Source of the DNA: Corynebacterium kutscheri
GTDB lineage: Bacteria > Actinomycetota > Actinomycetes > Mycobacteriales > Mycobacteriaceae
DNA length: 64,000 nucleotides
Assembly (NCBI RefSeq): GCF_000980835.1
Contig: NZ_CP011312.1
Span: forward strand, 2,108,001 to 2,172,000
Reading direction: 5' to 3'
The notes below the pieces were generated by a model that did not search any database, was not told where the DNA came from, and saw nothing but the letters and a program-made list of their open reading frames with translations. The translations under genes and the position numbers were made by a program. Below, piece by piece: positions 43,640 through 52,569 of this stretch (positions are counted from its first letter, which is position 1; the number at the start of each line of letters is the position of its first letter).

Positions 43640-46231
43640 ATGTTTTCCATTTGGGGCGACTTTGCCTACCGGCACCGAAAAATCGTACCAACTATTATCA
43701 TCGCAACAATTCTTGCGCTCTACGGCATCTTAGGTGTGCAGCTAGCAGATCGTATGAGCCAGGAAGGATGGGATGATCCTCATTCTTCTTCTACCATGGC
43801 AGCTGCCATTGAAAAGAAGACTTTTGGACGCGATAACTCTGGTGATATCATTCTTCTTTTCAGCGCCACCACAGATATTGATGACAGTGGACAATCGGAG
43901 GCCATTAAAAATTATCTCACCACATTAAAAGAAGATCATCCTCAACAAATTGAATCCATCACCAGCTATTTTGATAATCGCAATCCGCGACTCAAATCTG
44001 ATGATGGAACAACAGCATTTGCTGCCGTTGCTCTTCATGGTGACGATGAACAAACACTAAAAGATTTTCGCATCATTCAAGAAGACCTTTCACCACAATT
44101 TGAAGGCATCAATGTACAAGTAGCAGGTGCTACTGCTGTTGCAGATGCTTTAGATGCCGGCATGGCTCGTGATATTCAACGCGCAGAAATCTATGCCCTT
44201 CCTGCAGTCGCACTACTATTACTTCTTGTTTTTGGATCAGTTGTTGCCACAGGTATGCCGCTCATTGTCGGTGGCTTATCCATTTTGGGTTCACTCGGAA
44301 TGCTCTCATTATTAGCTGGTTTTACCCAAGTCAATGTGTTTGCACAATCCGTCGTCACGCTTTTAGGTCTTGGTCTTGCCATCGACTACGGTCTTTTTAT
44401 GGTTTCGCGTTTCCGCGAGGAACTAGATAACGGGCACAATGTACCTGATGCGGTCAGAATTACTACAGTAACTGCAGGTAAAACCGTAGTCTTTTCTGCA
44501 GCTATGGTTGCAGTAGCACTTTCTGGTTTACTCATCTTCCCACAAGCCTTCCTAAAATCTGTTGCTTATGGAGCAATTAGTGCAGTCGGGCTTGCCGCAC
44601 TGTTATCTATTACAGTGTTACCTTCCCTTTTCGGCCTTCTAGGCCATCGAATTGATTTATGGTCTATTCGACGCGGCTCACGCACAGCACGACGCTTAGA
44701 AGACACCTGGTGGTACCGACTGCCACAATGGGCAATGAAGCGGTCGATATTAGTCACCAGTGGACTTATTATCTTGCTTATTGCACTATCGGTACCATTG
44801 GTCGGCGTAAAATTCGGTGGCATCAACGAAACCTACTTGCCACCAACAAATGATGTGCGTGTTGCCCAACAAAAATTCGATCAAGAATTCCCAGAATTCC
44901 GCACTGACCCCATCAAACTGGTAATCACTAATGCCAGCAACGAACAGTTAGTAGATATTTTTCAACAAGCAAACCAAGTTACCGGATTAACTGGTCGCTT
45001 CTCGGCAAGTTCTGCCACTGTCGATGGTACAACAGTACTTTCTGCTGGCATTGAAAACCGGGAAAATAATGCTTCCGTTGTTGAACAACTACGTACCTTA
45101 GATGTTCCCAATGGGGTGAGCGTTTATATTGGTGGCACACCGGCTATGGAAGTTGAATCCATCGAAGCTCTATTTGAAAAGCTCCCTTGGATGGCAACTT
45201 ATATTATCGTTGCCACTTTTGTCCTCATGGCACTGGTATTTGGCTCGTTGATCCTACCGGCAAAAGCAATCATTATGACCGTATTAGGTATGGGGGCAAC
45301 CCTTGGTCTGTTAACGCTGATGTTCGTTGATGGTGTTGGAACCAATATCTTTAATTTCACGGCAGGCCCGCTTATGAGCCCCGTTCTCGTACTCATTATG
45401 TCCATCGTTTACGGTTTAAGCACTGACTATGAAGTCTTTCTGGTATCACGAATGGTTGAGGCACGAGAAAATGACGAAAGTACCGATGAAGCAATTAAAT
45501 ATGGTACTGCTCATACCGGTGGCATTATTACAGCTGCTGCGCTCATTATGATCGTAGTGTGCGGAGCCTTCGGTTTCTCGGAAATCGTCATGATGAAATA
45601 CATTGCTTTTGGCATGATTTTCGCTTTGCTTTTCGACGCCACCATTATTCGTATGCTGCTTGTTCCCGCTGTAATGCATCTTCTCAAAGAAGATAACTGG
45701 TGGGCACCGCGTTGTGTAAAAGTAGCTGCCGATAAGCTTGGCCATAATAATGTGCAACTACATCAGACACATCAATCAGCAGAATTTCTTCCAGCACACA
45801 ATACGCAACCGGTTCTGACTCCATCCATGGAAGATACAACCGAAGTATCGTTACCGCTGCCTAGTACGTATAAAGAGCGAACTACTACCACTCAGCTGAC
45901 ACGCGCTGCAGCAATGGAAACTCGATCAACGATATCTGAACCGGATGATGATATTTTCCTTTCCGATGAGGTAGTCTTCGGCGATGATAATCCGCCAGCA
46001 GATACTAAGCCATCAGCAGCATCTGCTGTTCAACCTACAATTTCTAAAGAAACCTCCTCATCAGAAGAACCCGTTACCGAAACACACAGCGACGAAAATA
46101 GTATTTTTACTGCCCAACCGATTGTTCCAAATCAGGCCACTCGTGGTGGACGCGTTGCTAGTCAAGATAATGAACTCATCCCATTTAGCGAGTTGCTCAA
46201 GCAAATGCAGAAACGAGAGAACAATACTTAG
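43640..46231 (+). CDS. cmpL1: MmpL3/CmpL1-type RND transporter of trehalose monomycolate
   Basis: An 863-aa RND protein that flips or exports trehalose monocorynomycolate with the proton motive force. It has 12 membrane segments in two halves, each with an outer domain (about 40-180 and 400-515). The two proton-relay Asp-Tyr pairs are visible: D249-Y250 in GLAIDYGLF and D596-Y597 in GLSTDYEVF. The C-terminal tail (~695-863) is long, acidic and disordered. The neighbourhood trmB-NYN-mmpL3 is that of M. tuberculosis mmpL3 and C. glutamicum cmpL1, which supports the name over other MmpL paralogues. Confidence 0.92.
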   Translation: MFSIWGDFAYRHRKIVPTIIIATILALYGILGVQLADRMSQEGWDDPHSSSTMAAAIEKKTFGRDNSGDIILLFSATTDIDDSGQSEAIKNYLTTLKEDHPQQIESITSYFDNRNPRLKSDDGTTAFAAVALHGDDEQTLKDFRIIQEDLSPQFEGINVQVAGATAVADALDAGMARDIQRAEIYALPAVALLLLLVFGSVVATGMPLIVGGLSILGSLGMLSLLAGFTQVNVFAQSVVTLLGLGLAIDYGLFMVSRFREELDNGHNVPDAVRITTVTAGKTVVFSAAMVAVALSGLLIFPQAFLKSVAYGAISAVGLAALLSITVLPSLFGLLGHRIDLWSIRRGSRTARRLEDTWWYRLPQWAMKRSILVTSGLIILLIALSVPLVGVKFGGINETYLPPTNDVRVAQQKFDQEFPEFRTDPIKLVITNASNEQLVDIFQQANQVTGLTGRFSASSATVDGTTVLSAGIENRENNASVVEQLRTLDVPNGVSVYIGGTPAMEVESIEALFEKLPWMATYIIVATFVLMALVFGSLILPAKAIIMTVLGMGATLGLLTLMFVDGVGTNIFNFTAGPLMSPVLVLIMSIVYGLSTDYEVFLVSRMVEARENDESTDEAIKYGTAHTGGIITAAALIMIVVCGAFGFSEIVMMKYIAFGMIFALLFDATIIRMLLVPAVMHLLKEDNWWAPRCVKVAADKLGHNNVQLHQTHQSAEFLPAHNTQPVLTPSMEDTTEVSLPLPSTYKERTTTTQLTRAAAMETRSTISEPDDDIFLSDEVVFGDDNPPADTKPSAASAVQPTISKETSSSEEPVTETHSDENSIFTAQPIVPNQATRGGRVASQDNELIPFSELLKQMQKRENNT

Positions 46232-46237
46232 ACATTG

Positions 46238-47314
46238 ATGAAATTTTTGCAAAACAAATGGGTTCGTTTCCTTAGCCCACTGGTAGTCATTGTCGTAGCA
46301 GCTTTTCTGTTGCGAGATAAAATGCCCTTCCTAAGTGATGGCTACCAGCAAGTTACGCAGGCAAACCCATGGCTGCTTTTGGTTGCTTTTCTATCAATCA
46401 TTGCCTCTTTAGTATGTATGGCGGAAGTAATGCGTCTACTACTGTTGGCAGGTGGTTCACCAATATCGCTTAAAAAAACGATGAAGCTAACCTTTATTGC
46501 AAATGCTTGGTCAACTACTTTTCCTGGCGGTGCCGCAATCTCTACGGTGTACCAATTTCATACATTACGTACCTGGGGTGTTAATGCCGTTATCTCTTCC
46601 TGGTTTATTGTTGTCTCGGGAAGCATATCTACTGTCTGGCTTATTGCACTCGGCCTTATTGCAATTATTTTTCTAGGCGCAAAATTTTCAATTCTACCGC
46701 TTTTAGGCTCAGCTATTATTCTTATTGGACTAGCTCTTCTATTGCTCTGGGCATCAAAAAACCCCACTAAATTAGAAAAATATTTATCACCAGTGGTACG
46801 CACTGTTAGTAAATTTTTTCGTCGGGATACCGCCGCTGCAGAAAAAACTCTGCACACCCACCTGCAACAAATAGGAAAGGTAACACTTCCAGCCAGCAAG
46901 TTTCGCATTATTTCACTACTTTCCTTATTGAACTGGCTTTTTGATATTATCTCCGTTTGGTTATGCATCTGGGCGATCACTGGAGTTGCTCCGGGATTAG
47001 AAAGAACCCATGAAATACCTAGTATTTTGGGCATAACATTAGCATTTGTCACTGCAAAAATTGTGGGCACGGCAAACGTTACTCCAGCAGGTCTTGGCCC
47101 TGTTGAAGCTGCTATGACAGCTAGTCTGGTCGCCGTAGGTATGACTGCTACAAATGCATTCGGTGCTGTTTTTATTTACCGGATTATCTCTTTTGCTCTC
47201 ATCACAGCACTAGGCTGGGCAATATATTTTTATACAGTTACTCGTGGTGGTGTTCGTGTCATTGTTAATACCGAAGCAACAACAGATACAACAGCATCCG
47301 CTTCCTCGTCTTAA
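46238..47314 (+). CDS. LPG-synthase-like transmembrane protein (UPF0104 type, Rv0204c position)
   Basis: A 358-aa protein with about eight membrane segments. The patterns TFIANAWSTTFPGGAAISTVYQF and AKIVGTANVTPAGLGPVEA are the two signature stretches of the lysylphosphatidylglycerol-synthase transmembrane (flippase-like) family. No aminoacyltransferase domain is present, so it may be a lipid flippase-like partner. The ATG at 46238 lies 7 bp after the cmpL1 stop, so co-transcription is very likely. Confidence 0.82.
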   Translation: MKFLQNKWVRFLSPLVVIVVAAFLLRDKMPFLSDGYQQVTQANPWLLLVAFLSIIASLVCMAEVMRLLLLAGGSPISLKKTMKLTFIANAWSTTFPGGAAISTVYQFHTLRTWGVNAVISSWFIVVSGSISTVWLIALGLIAIIFLGAKFSILPLLGSAIILIGLALLLLWASKNPTKLEKYLSPVVRTVSKFFRRDTAAAEKTLHTHLQQIGKVTLPASKFRIISLLSLLNWLFDIISVWLCIWAITGVAPGLERTHEIPSILGITLAFVTAKIVGTANVTPAGLGPVEAAMTASLVAVGMTATNAFGAVFIYRIISFALITALGWAIYFYTVTRGGVRVIVNTEATTDTTASASSS

Positions 47315-47351
47315 AACTGCTAAAGATTAGCTCTACTCAAAAGGAATGAAT

Positions 47352-47678
47352 ATGAAAATACTTGGTATGGATTTAATTGCCATATTTTTCTTCGCTTTTC
47401 TTGCCCGAGCTGCTCATGGTGGAGTTGATATAACCGCAATATTCAATACGTTTTGGCCATTCGCACTTGGCACGCTTCTTGGATGGCTTATAAGCAACCG
47501 TGGCAAAAACGGTGTTCTCATTTGGTTGTGCACCGCTATTACTGGTCTCATTATTTGGGGTATCCGACATAGTGCATTTCCCCATTGGTCTTTTATTATT
47601 GTTGCTACCACTATGTCAGGATTTTTACTTCTAGGTTGGCGTGGTGTTGCTCTTCTAGTACATCGACGTGCGCAATAA
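47352..47678 (+). CDS. DUF3054 membrane protein
   Basis: 108 aa with four membrane segments. The family pattern DLIAIFFFAFLARAAHG, then PFALGTLLGWLI and WGIRHSAFPHWSFIIV matches DUF3054. The start is placed at 47352 because AAGGA is six bases upstream; the ATG at 47346 would be too close. It lies 37 bp after the UPF0104-type gene. Function unknown. Confidence 0.82.
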   Translation: MKILGMDLIAIFFFAFLARAAHGGVDITAIFNTFWPFALGTLLGWLISNRGKNGVLIWLCTAITGLIIWGIRHSAFPHWSFIIVATTMSGFLLLGWRGVALLVHRRAQ

Positions 47679-47738
47679 CACCCACTTCTTTCCAGTTACA
47701 AATGCCATATCGCTGAACCGAAGACTAAGTTAACACCC

Positions 47739-50252
47739 ATGACTGAAAAAAGTTTAAAATTCAGCGATGCTACACACCGTAGCGCTACTCTCAACATCAA
47801 TCGCTATCACATTAATTTAGATCTCAGTAAAGCTCGTACCGCAGTAACTTTTCCAGTTACTACTACCATCACATTAGACAGTACAACCGACACAACTTTC
47901 CTCGATTACCTGGGCGAACAAGTTGATTTCATTAGTATCAATGGTCAAGAACAAGAAATAGTCTTCGATGGCTCACGGATAAAACTCACGACGCTACCGA
48001 CAAATACAAAATTTGAAATAAAAATCCACAGTACAAGTTTTTATAGCCGGACTGGCCAAGGGCTACATCGTTTCGTCGATAGTGCAGATAATGAAACATA
48101 TCTCTACAGCCACCTAGAACCTAGTGATGCTCGTCGGATTTACCCATGTTTCGATCAACCAGATCTTAAAGCTCATATCCAAGTTTCAATGACTGTTCCC
48201 TCAGAATGGATAGCACTAAGTAACCAACCAGTTGTCTCCTCTACTACCCATGCAGATACCACCACATATCATTTTGCTGAAACGCCTCCGCTATCTACTT
48301 ATCTCACCTGTTTTGCAGCAGGCTGCTATAAGGCAAAAACAAGTAGCTGGGTATCACCACAAGGTCAGCGCATCGAGCTAGGCGCCTGGACCAGACAATC
48401 CATGTTTGAATATCTTGATGATAAAATACTTGAGATTACTCAACAAGGTCTCAGCTATTTCGATGCTGCCTTTGGCTTTGCCTATCCTTGGGGTAAATAC
48501 GATTCTATTTTTGTACCAGAATATAATATTGGTGCCATGGAAAACCCAGGCCTCGTTACTTTTACTGAGACTTACGTTTTTCGATCTCAAGCAACCGATG
48601 CCCAACACGCAGCACGTGCAAATACTATTTTGCATGAGATGAGCCATATGTGGTTTGGTGATTTGGTAACACCTCAATGGTGGGATGACCTGTGGTTAAA
48701 AGAATCTTTCGCTGAGTTTATGGGAGCCGATGCTTCAGTAGAAGCAACTCGTTTTACTAATGCCTGGGTTGATTTCGCTGGCAATCGTAAAAATTGGGCG
48801 TACGAACAAGACCAACTTCCTAGCACACACCCAATTAAGGCAACCATTAATGATGTCGATGCAGCACGTCAAAACTTTGATGGCATCACCTATGCCAAAG
48901 GTGCTTCTGTGCTAAAACAATTAGTCCATTTTGTTGGTAGAGAACAATTCTACGACGCAGCAAAAGAATACTTTGCTACTTACCCTTTTTCTTCTGCAAC
49001 TTTTACCGACTTACTCGCAGTGCTAAAAAATCATACTGATCGCAACCTTGATATATGGAGTAATAAATGGTTGCTGAGCACCGGAATTGATAAATTAACC
49101 CCACAACTAGAAATCGTTGACGGAAAGATTGCCTCGCTAAAGGTGCACCTAACTTCCGAAGCAATGCAACGCCCACATCGAATTGATATCGGATTGTATA
49201 AGCTCAACGATTCACAACTAACCCGTACTCATCTTCTTGACGTATTTGTAGAAGATAGTATGACTTCTGTCGCTGATGCTATTGGTCTTGATGCCCCAGA
49301 TCTTGTTTTGCTTAACGATGGTGATCATACCTACGCCAAAATTGCTTTCGATCAACACTCACTATCGACTGCACTTGAGCATCTCAGTAAAATCGATGAC
49401 GGACTTTCTAGAGCTGTTATCTGGACTGCACTGTGGAATCTGACCCGTGATGGACAATTATCTGTTTCTGATTTCATCACTGCAGTGCTTAAGCATTGCG
49501 GAAAAGAAACAAATCCAAGTATTTCTGCACGCATACTCAACCATGCAGACTATGCATCACAAATGTTCACAAGCGAAAAAACACGTGTTCAGGAACAAGA
49601 ACGATTCTCGGAAAAACTCTGGTCACAGCTTAAAGATGCGTTACCAGGTTCTGATGCTCAACTTGTCCTCGCACGATCTGCTATCAGTGCGCTTGCTGCT
49701 AAACCAACACCAGGTTCACTTGAGTTACGTGCTATTCTTCGCGCAGAAATCGAAGGATTAGACTTATCACCAGATATCCGGTGGTCTATTTTGGCAGCGC
49801 TTGCTGCCCGCGATGATATAACCGATATTGAACTTGAACAAGAATTGCGTCACGATAACACACTCAGTGGCCAGGTATCTTTCTTACGGGCGCAACATAG
49901 TTTCCCACGAGCAGAACTAAAAGAAACCATTTTTAATGAGATAATTAGGCCTAACTCATGGTCTAATGCAGAATTAGATGCGCTTATTGCCGCCTATAAT
50001 TCCCCCGGCCATGATGAGCTACGCGCACCACTATTTTCTCGTTTCTTCACCATGATTCCTACTATATGGAGCCAACACCCTATCGAGATCGCTAATAAAC
50101 TTATTCGTGGTTTATATCCACAGGTTCAGCAATCTATTGCAGAAACCGATGTGCTCCTTGCTCAAGAGCTTCCCACTGCTTTGCGACGGATTTTACTCGA
50201 ATGCCAAGATACTGTTCGCCGAGCTGTTATGGTTCAAGTGGCTAATCACTAG
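47739..50252 (+). CDS. pepN: Aminopeptidase N (M1 family)
   Basis: An 837-aa cytosolic zinc peptidase that removes N-terminal residues from peptides. The M1 signatures are GAMENPGLVTF (substrate N-terminus site) and the zinc motif HEMSHMWFGDLV near residue 299, with the third ligand Glu in LKESFAEF; the catalytic Tyr lies in DGITYAKGA. The ERAP1-like C-terminal helical domain is complete. It ends 21 bp from the convergent pcp stop with no clear terminator between. Confidence 0.96.
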   Translation: MTEKSLKFSDATHRSATLNINRYHINLDLSKARTAVTFPVTTTITLDSTTDTTFLDYLGEQVDFISINGQEQEIVFDGSRIKLTTLPTNTKFEIKIHSTSFYSRTGQGLHRFVDSADNETYLYSHLEPSDARRIYPCFDQPDLKAHIQVSMTVPSEWIALSNQPVVSSTTHADTTTYHFAETPPLSTYLTCFAAGCYKAKTSSWVSPQGQRIELGAWTRQSMFEYLDDKILEITQQGLSYFDAAFGFAYPWGKYDSIFVPEYNIGAMENPGLVTFTETYVFRSQATDAQHAARANTILHEMSHMWFGDLVTPQWWDDLWLKESFAEFMGADASVEATRFTNAWVDFAGNRKNWAYEQDQLPSTHPIKATINDVDAARQNFDGITYAKGASVLKQLVHFVGREQFYDAAKEYFATYPFSSATFTDLLAVLKNHTDRNLDIWSNKWLLSTGIDKLTPQLEIVDGKIASLKVHLTSEAMQRPHRIDIGLYKLNDSQLTRTHLLDVFVEDSMTSVADAIGLDAPDLVLLNDGDHTYAKIAFDQHSLSTALEHLSKIDDGLSRAVIWTALWNLTRDGQLSVSDFITAVLKHCGKETNPSISARILNHADYASQMFTSEKTRVQEQERFSEKLWSQLKDALPGSDAQLVLARSAISALAAKPTPGSLELRAILRAEIEGLDLSPDIRWSILAALAARDDITDIELEQELRHDNTLSGQVSFLRAQHSFPRAELKETIFNEIIRPNSWSNAELDALIAAYNSPGHDELRAPLFSRFFTMIPTIWSQHPIEIANKLIRGLYPQVQQSIAETDVLLAQELPTALRRILLECQDTVRRAVMVQVANH

Positions 50253-50273
50253 ACCTACAAGCATTACTTATTA

Positions 50274-50906
50274 TCAGTAAATGGCGCCACCCGCTAAGCA
50301 AGCATCTTCACTGTTAAGCGAGTCAAGCGTAGTTATTACAATCAGTGCAAGCGCTGTGGCGCATTCGCTGATAATAAGATCTTTTTGGGCAGGTATATGT
50401 ACAAACCCAGCACGAGCTGGATGTTTTTGTGCGTTTATAGTACGCATCAGAGTATAAAAGACCTCATTACACACATAGGTTCCCGCAGTCTGAGAAATGT
50501 TTACCGGAAGATCATGTTCTTTTAATACCTGCATGCATCGTTTTATCGGCAGCGTCGTAAAGTAACCTACGTCGCCACCGGTAACTATCGCTTCGTCGAT
50601 AGGTTGATTTCCAGTGTTATCAGCAATAGCTGCATCACGAATATTGATAGCAACTCTTTCAATGCTGACGGTTTTTCGCCCATTAGCTAGACCGCAGGCG
50701 ACCACGATCTGTGGTTTCAGCTCTGCAACACGTTTAGTAAGAATACTGCCGGCAGTATGAAATTCCACCGGAAGTTCCTCACTATAAACCTTAGAATCTC
50801 GCTGCGACTCAATAATCTGTTTAGCGGCTTGTACTGCCAACCACGATTCATTGATAGTCGCTCCAGCGAAAGGTTCAAATCCTGTTAATAAAACAGTAAC
50901 CGTCAT
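50274..50906 (-). CDS. pcp: Pyrrolidone-carboxylate peptidase (pyroglutamyl peptidase I)
   Basis: A 210-aa cytosolic Cys peptidase of family C15 that removes N-terminal pyroglutamate. The catalytic triad is visible: Glu83 (IERVAINI), Cys146 (TAGTYVCNEVF) and His170 (GFVHIPAQ). The conserved start LLTGFEPFAGATINESW is present. The length is normal. It is separated from accD4 by a hairpin and probably has its own promoter. Confidence 0.94.
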   Translation of the reverse strand: MTVTVLLTGFEPFAGATINESWLAVQAAKQIIESQRDSKVYSEELPVEFHTAGSILTKRVAELKPQIVVACGLANGRKTVSIERVAINIRDAAIADNTGNQPIDEAIVTGGDVGYFTTLPIKRCMQVLKEHDLPVNISQTAGTYVCNEVFYTLMRTINAQKHPARAGFVHIPAQKDLIISECATALALIVITTLDSLNSEDACLAGGAIY

Positions 50907-50921
50907 AGTCTAAAAATTAGC

Positions 50922-50955
50922 AGGTGCTGTACGTATCTATACACGTATAACACCT
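50922..50955 (-). terminator. Hairpin between accD4 and pcp
   Basis: An imperfect 13-bp stem (50922-50934 with 50943-50955, one mismatch, one wobble). On the minus strand TTTTT follows a few bases later, so it probably ends the pks13-accD4 transcript. Confidence 0.6.
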
Positions 50956-50986
50956 GTTTTTATTTTCTTTGTATTACTTGCTTAGA

Positions 50987-52540
50987 CTACATTGGCGAAA
51001 TAGTGTGCTTCTTATCTATATCGTGTTCGTGTTTTCCTTCTAGTTGACGCAATGCTCGTCGCAAAATAATCCGGGTTTGGTTTGGCTCAATAACAGCATC
51101 GAGATAACCTTGTTCAGCTGCTGTATATGGGCTAGTCATATTCTGATCATAGAAATCCATAAATAGCTTCTTAGCGGCAGCACGCTGCTCAGGATCATCA
51201 ATTGCTTCAAGTGCTTTACCTTGAATCATCACAGACGCTGCGGCGGCACCCATCACAGCAATCTGTGCGGTTGGCCAAGCCAAGTTAATATCACCAGTTA
51301 AGTTTTTTGATCCCATAACCGCATAAGCGCCACCATAAGCTTTGCGAACAATCAGCGATATTTTCGGAACAGTGGCTTCAACAAGTGCAAAGGCAAGTTT
51401 AGCTCCGCGGTGAATCAAGCCAACTTTTTCTTGATCCACGCCAGGTAAATAACCTGGCGTATCTACGACAAAAAGCAGTGGAATATTGTAGGCATCGCAA
51501 ATACGAATAAAACGCGCTGCTTTATCTGCAGCGTCTGCATCAATACAGCCGGCAAATTCCAATGGTTGGCTGGCAATAACACCAACACTGCGGCCGTCGA
51601 TACGCGCCAAAGTGGTAATAATATTAGGCGCGTAATTAGGCTGAATTTCTTGCAGATCATCGTCGTCAAAGATTTTGCTTAACAGATCATGCATGTCATA
51701 GCCAGCATTAGAATCATCTGGCATAAATGTATCCAGTTCTGCAGCATGAGCTACTTCTTCATCTGTTGGAGCAGCAAAAACTGGCAACGGATCGTTGCAT
51801 GTTAATGGTAGTCGATCAAGTAAATCGTGTACCCAGTTAAAAGCATCTTCCTCATCACTAGCAACATAAGATACGTTACCGTTAAGCTCCTGTTGACGCG
51901 CACTACCGAGTTCCGCGGAAGTAATAACCTCACCAGTAACTTCCTTAATCACTGCCGGGCCGGTGACATACATTTCAGCCTCGCCATCAACAGCCACCAC
52001 AAAGTCAGTAGTTACCGGAGCATACACAGCACCACCAGCAGATTTACCCATCATGATAGAAATCTGTGGACTACGACCAGATAAAGGCAACTGCCGACGA
52101 GCAATCTCTGAATACATTGCCAACGATGTCACAGCATCTTGAATACGTGCGCCACCAGAATCTTGAATACCAATAACCGGACAACCGATTTTGATAGCCA
52201 TATCCATAATTTCACAGACTTTACGACCAAAGGTTAACCCAACTGAGCCACCAAAAACCGTTTTATCGTGTGCATAGATAGCCACCGGACGCCCATCGAT
52301 ACGTCCATAACCAGTTACAACACCATCAGTATATGGTGCATCCGGGTTATCAGGCATACGTCCTAGCGCGCCAATCTCAACAAAAGAACCTGGATCAAGC
52401 AATCTATTAATGCGCTGACGAGGGGTTGTTCTACCTGCCTCATCACGACGCTGACGTGCTCTTTCGCTGCCGGGGTCTTGTGCTTTCTCAAGACGCGCGC
52501 GAAGATCTGCCAGCTTTTCTGCTGTGGTATTCAAGCTCAC
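50987..52540 (-). CDS. accD4: Acyl-CoA carboxylase beta subunit AccD4 (C. glutamicum AccD3 type)
   Basis: About 517 aa. The carboxyltransferase makes the carboxylated acyl extender that Pks13 condenses with the meromycolate chain; it works with an AccA3-type biotin subunit and AccD5/AccE elsewhere. The oxyanion-hole Gly motifs (DSGGARIQ, GKSAGGAVYAP, AYGGAYAVMGSKN) and both halves of the crotonase-like fold are present. The start is placed at the GTG 52540 because AAAGG lies 8 nt before it; the frame could begin at 52549. It lies just after pks13 and belongs to the same operon. Confidence 0.93.
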   Translation of the reverse strand: MSLNTTAEKLADLRARLEKAQDPGSERARQRRDEAGRTTPRQRINRLLDPGSFVEIGALGRMPDNPDAPYTDGVVTGYGRIDGRPVAIYAHDKTVFGGSVGLTFGRKVCEIMDMAIKIGCPVIGIQDSGGARIQDAVTSLAMYSEIARRQLPLSGRSPQISIMMGKSAGGAVYAPVTTDFVVAVDGEAEMYVTGPAVIKEVTGEVITSAELGSARQQELNGNVSYVASDEEDAFNWVHDLLDRLPLTCNDPLPVFAAPTDEEVAHAAELDTFMPDDSNAGYDMHDLLSKIFDDDDLQEIQPNYAPNIITTLARIDGRSVGVIASQPLEFAGCIDADAADKAARFIRICDAYNIPLLFVVDTPGYLPGVDQEKVGLIHRGAKLAFALVEATVPKISLIVRKAYGGAYAVMGSKNLTGDINLAWPTAQIAVMGAAAASVMIQGKALEAIDDPEQRAAAKKLFMDFYDQNMTSPYTAAEQGYLDAVIEPNQTRIILRRALRQLEGKHEHDIDKKHTISPM

Positions 52541-52569
52541 TAGATCCACCTTTTATTGGACTTGGTTTC

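Noticed and set aside
43012..43650. A 212-codon minus-strand frame across the NYN gene
   Set aside because: It is antisense to a gene with clear NYN motifs and tight operon spacing; its Ser-rich sequence has no family pattern.
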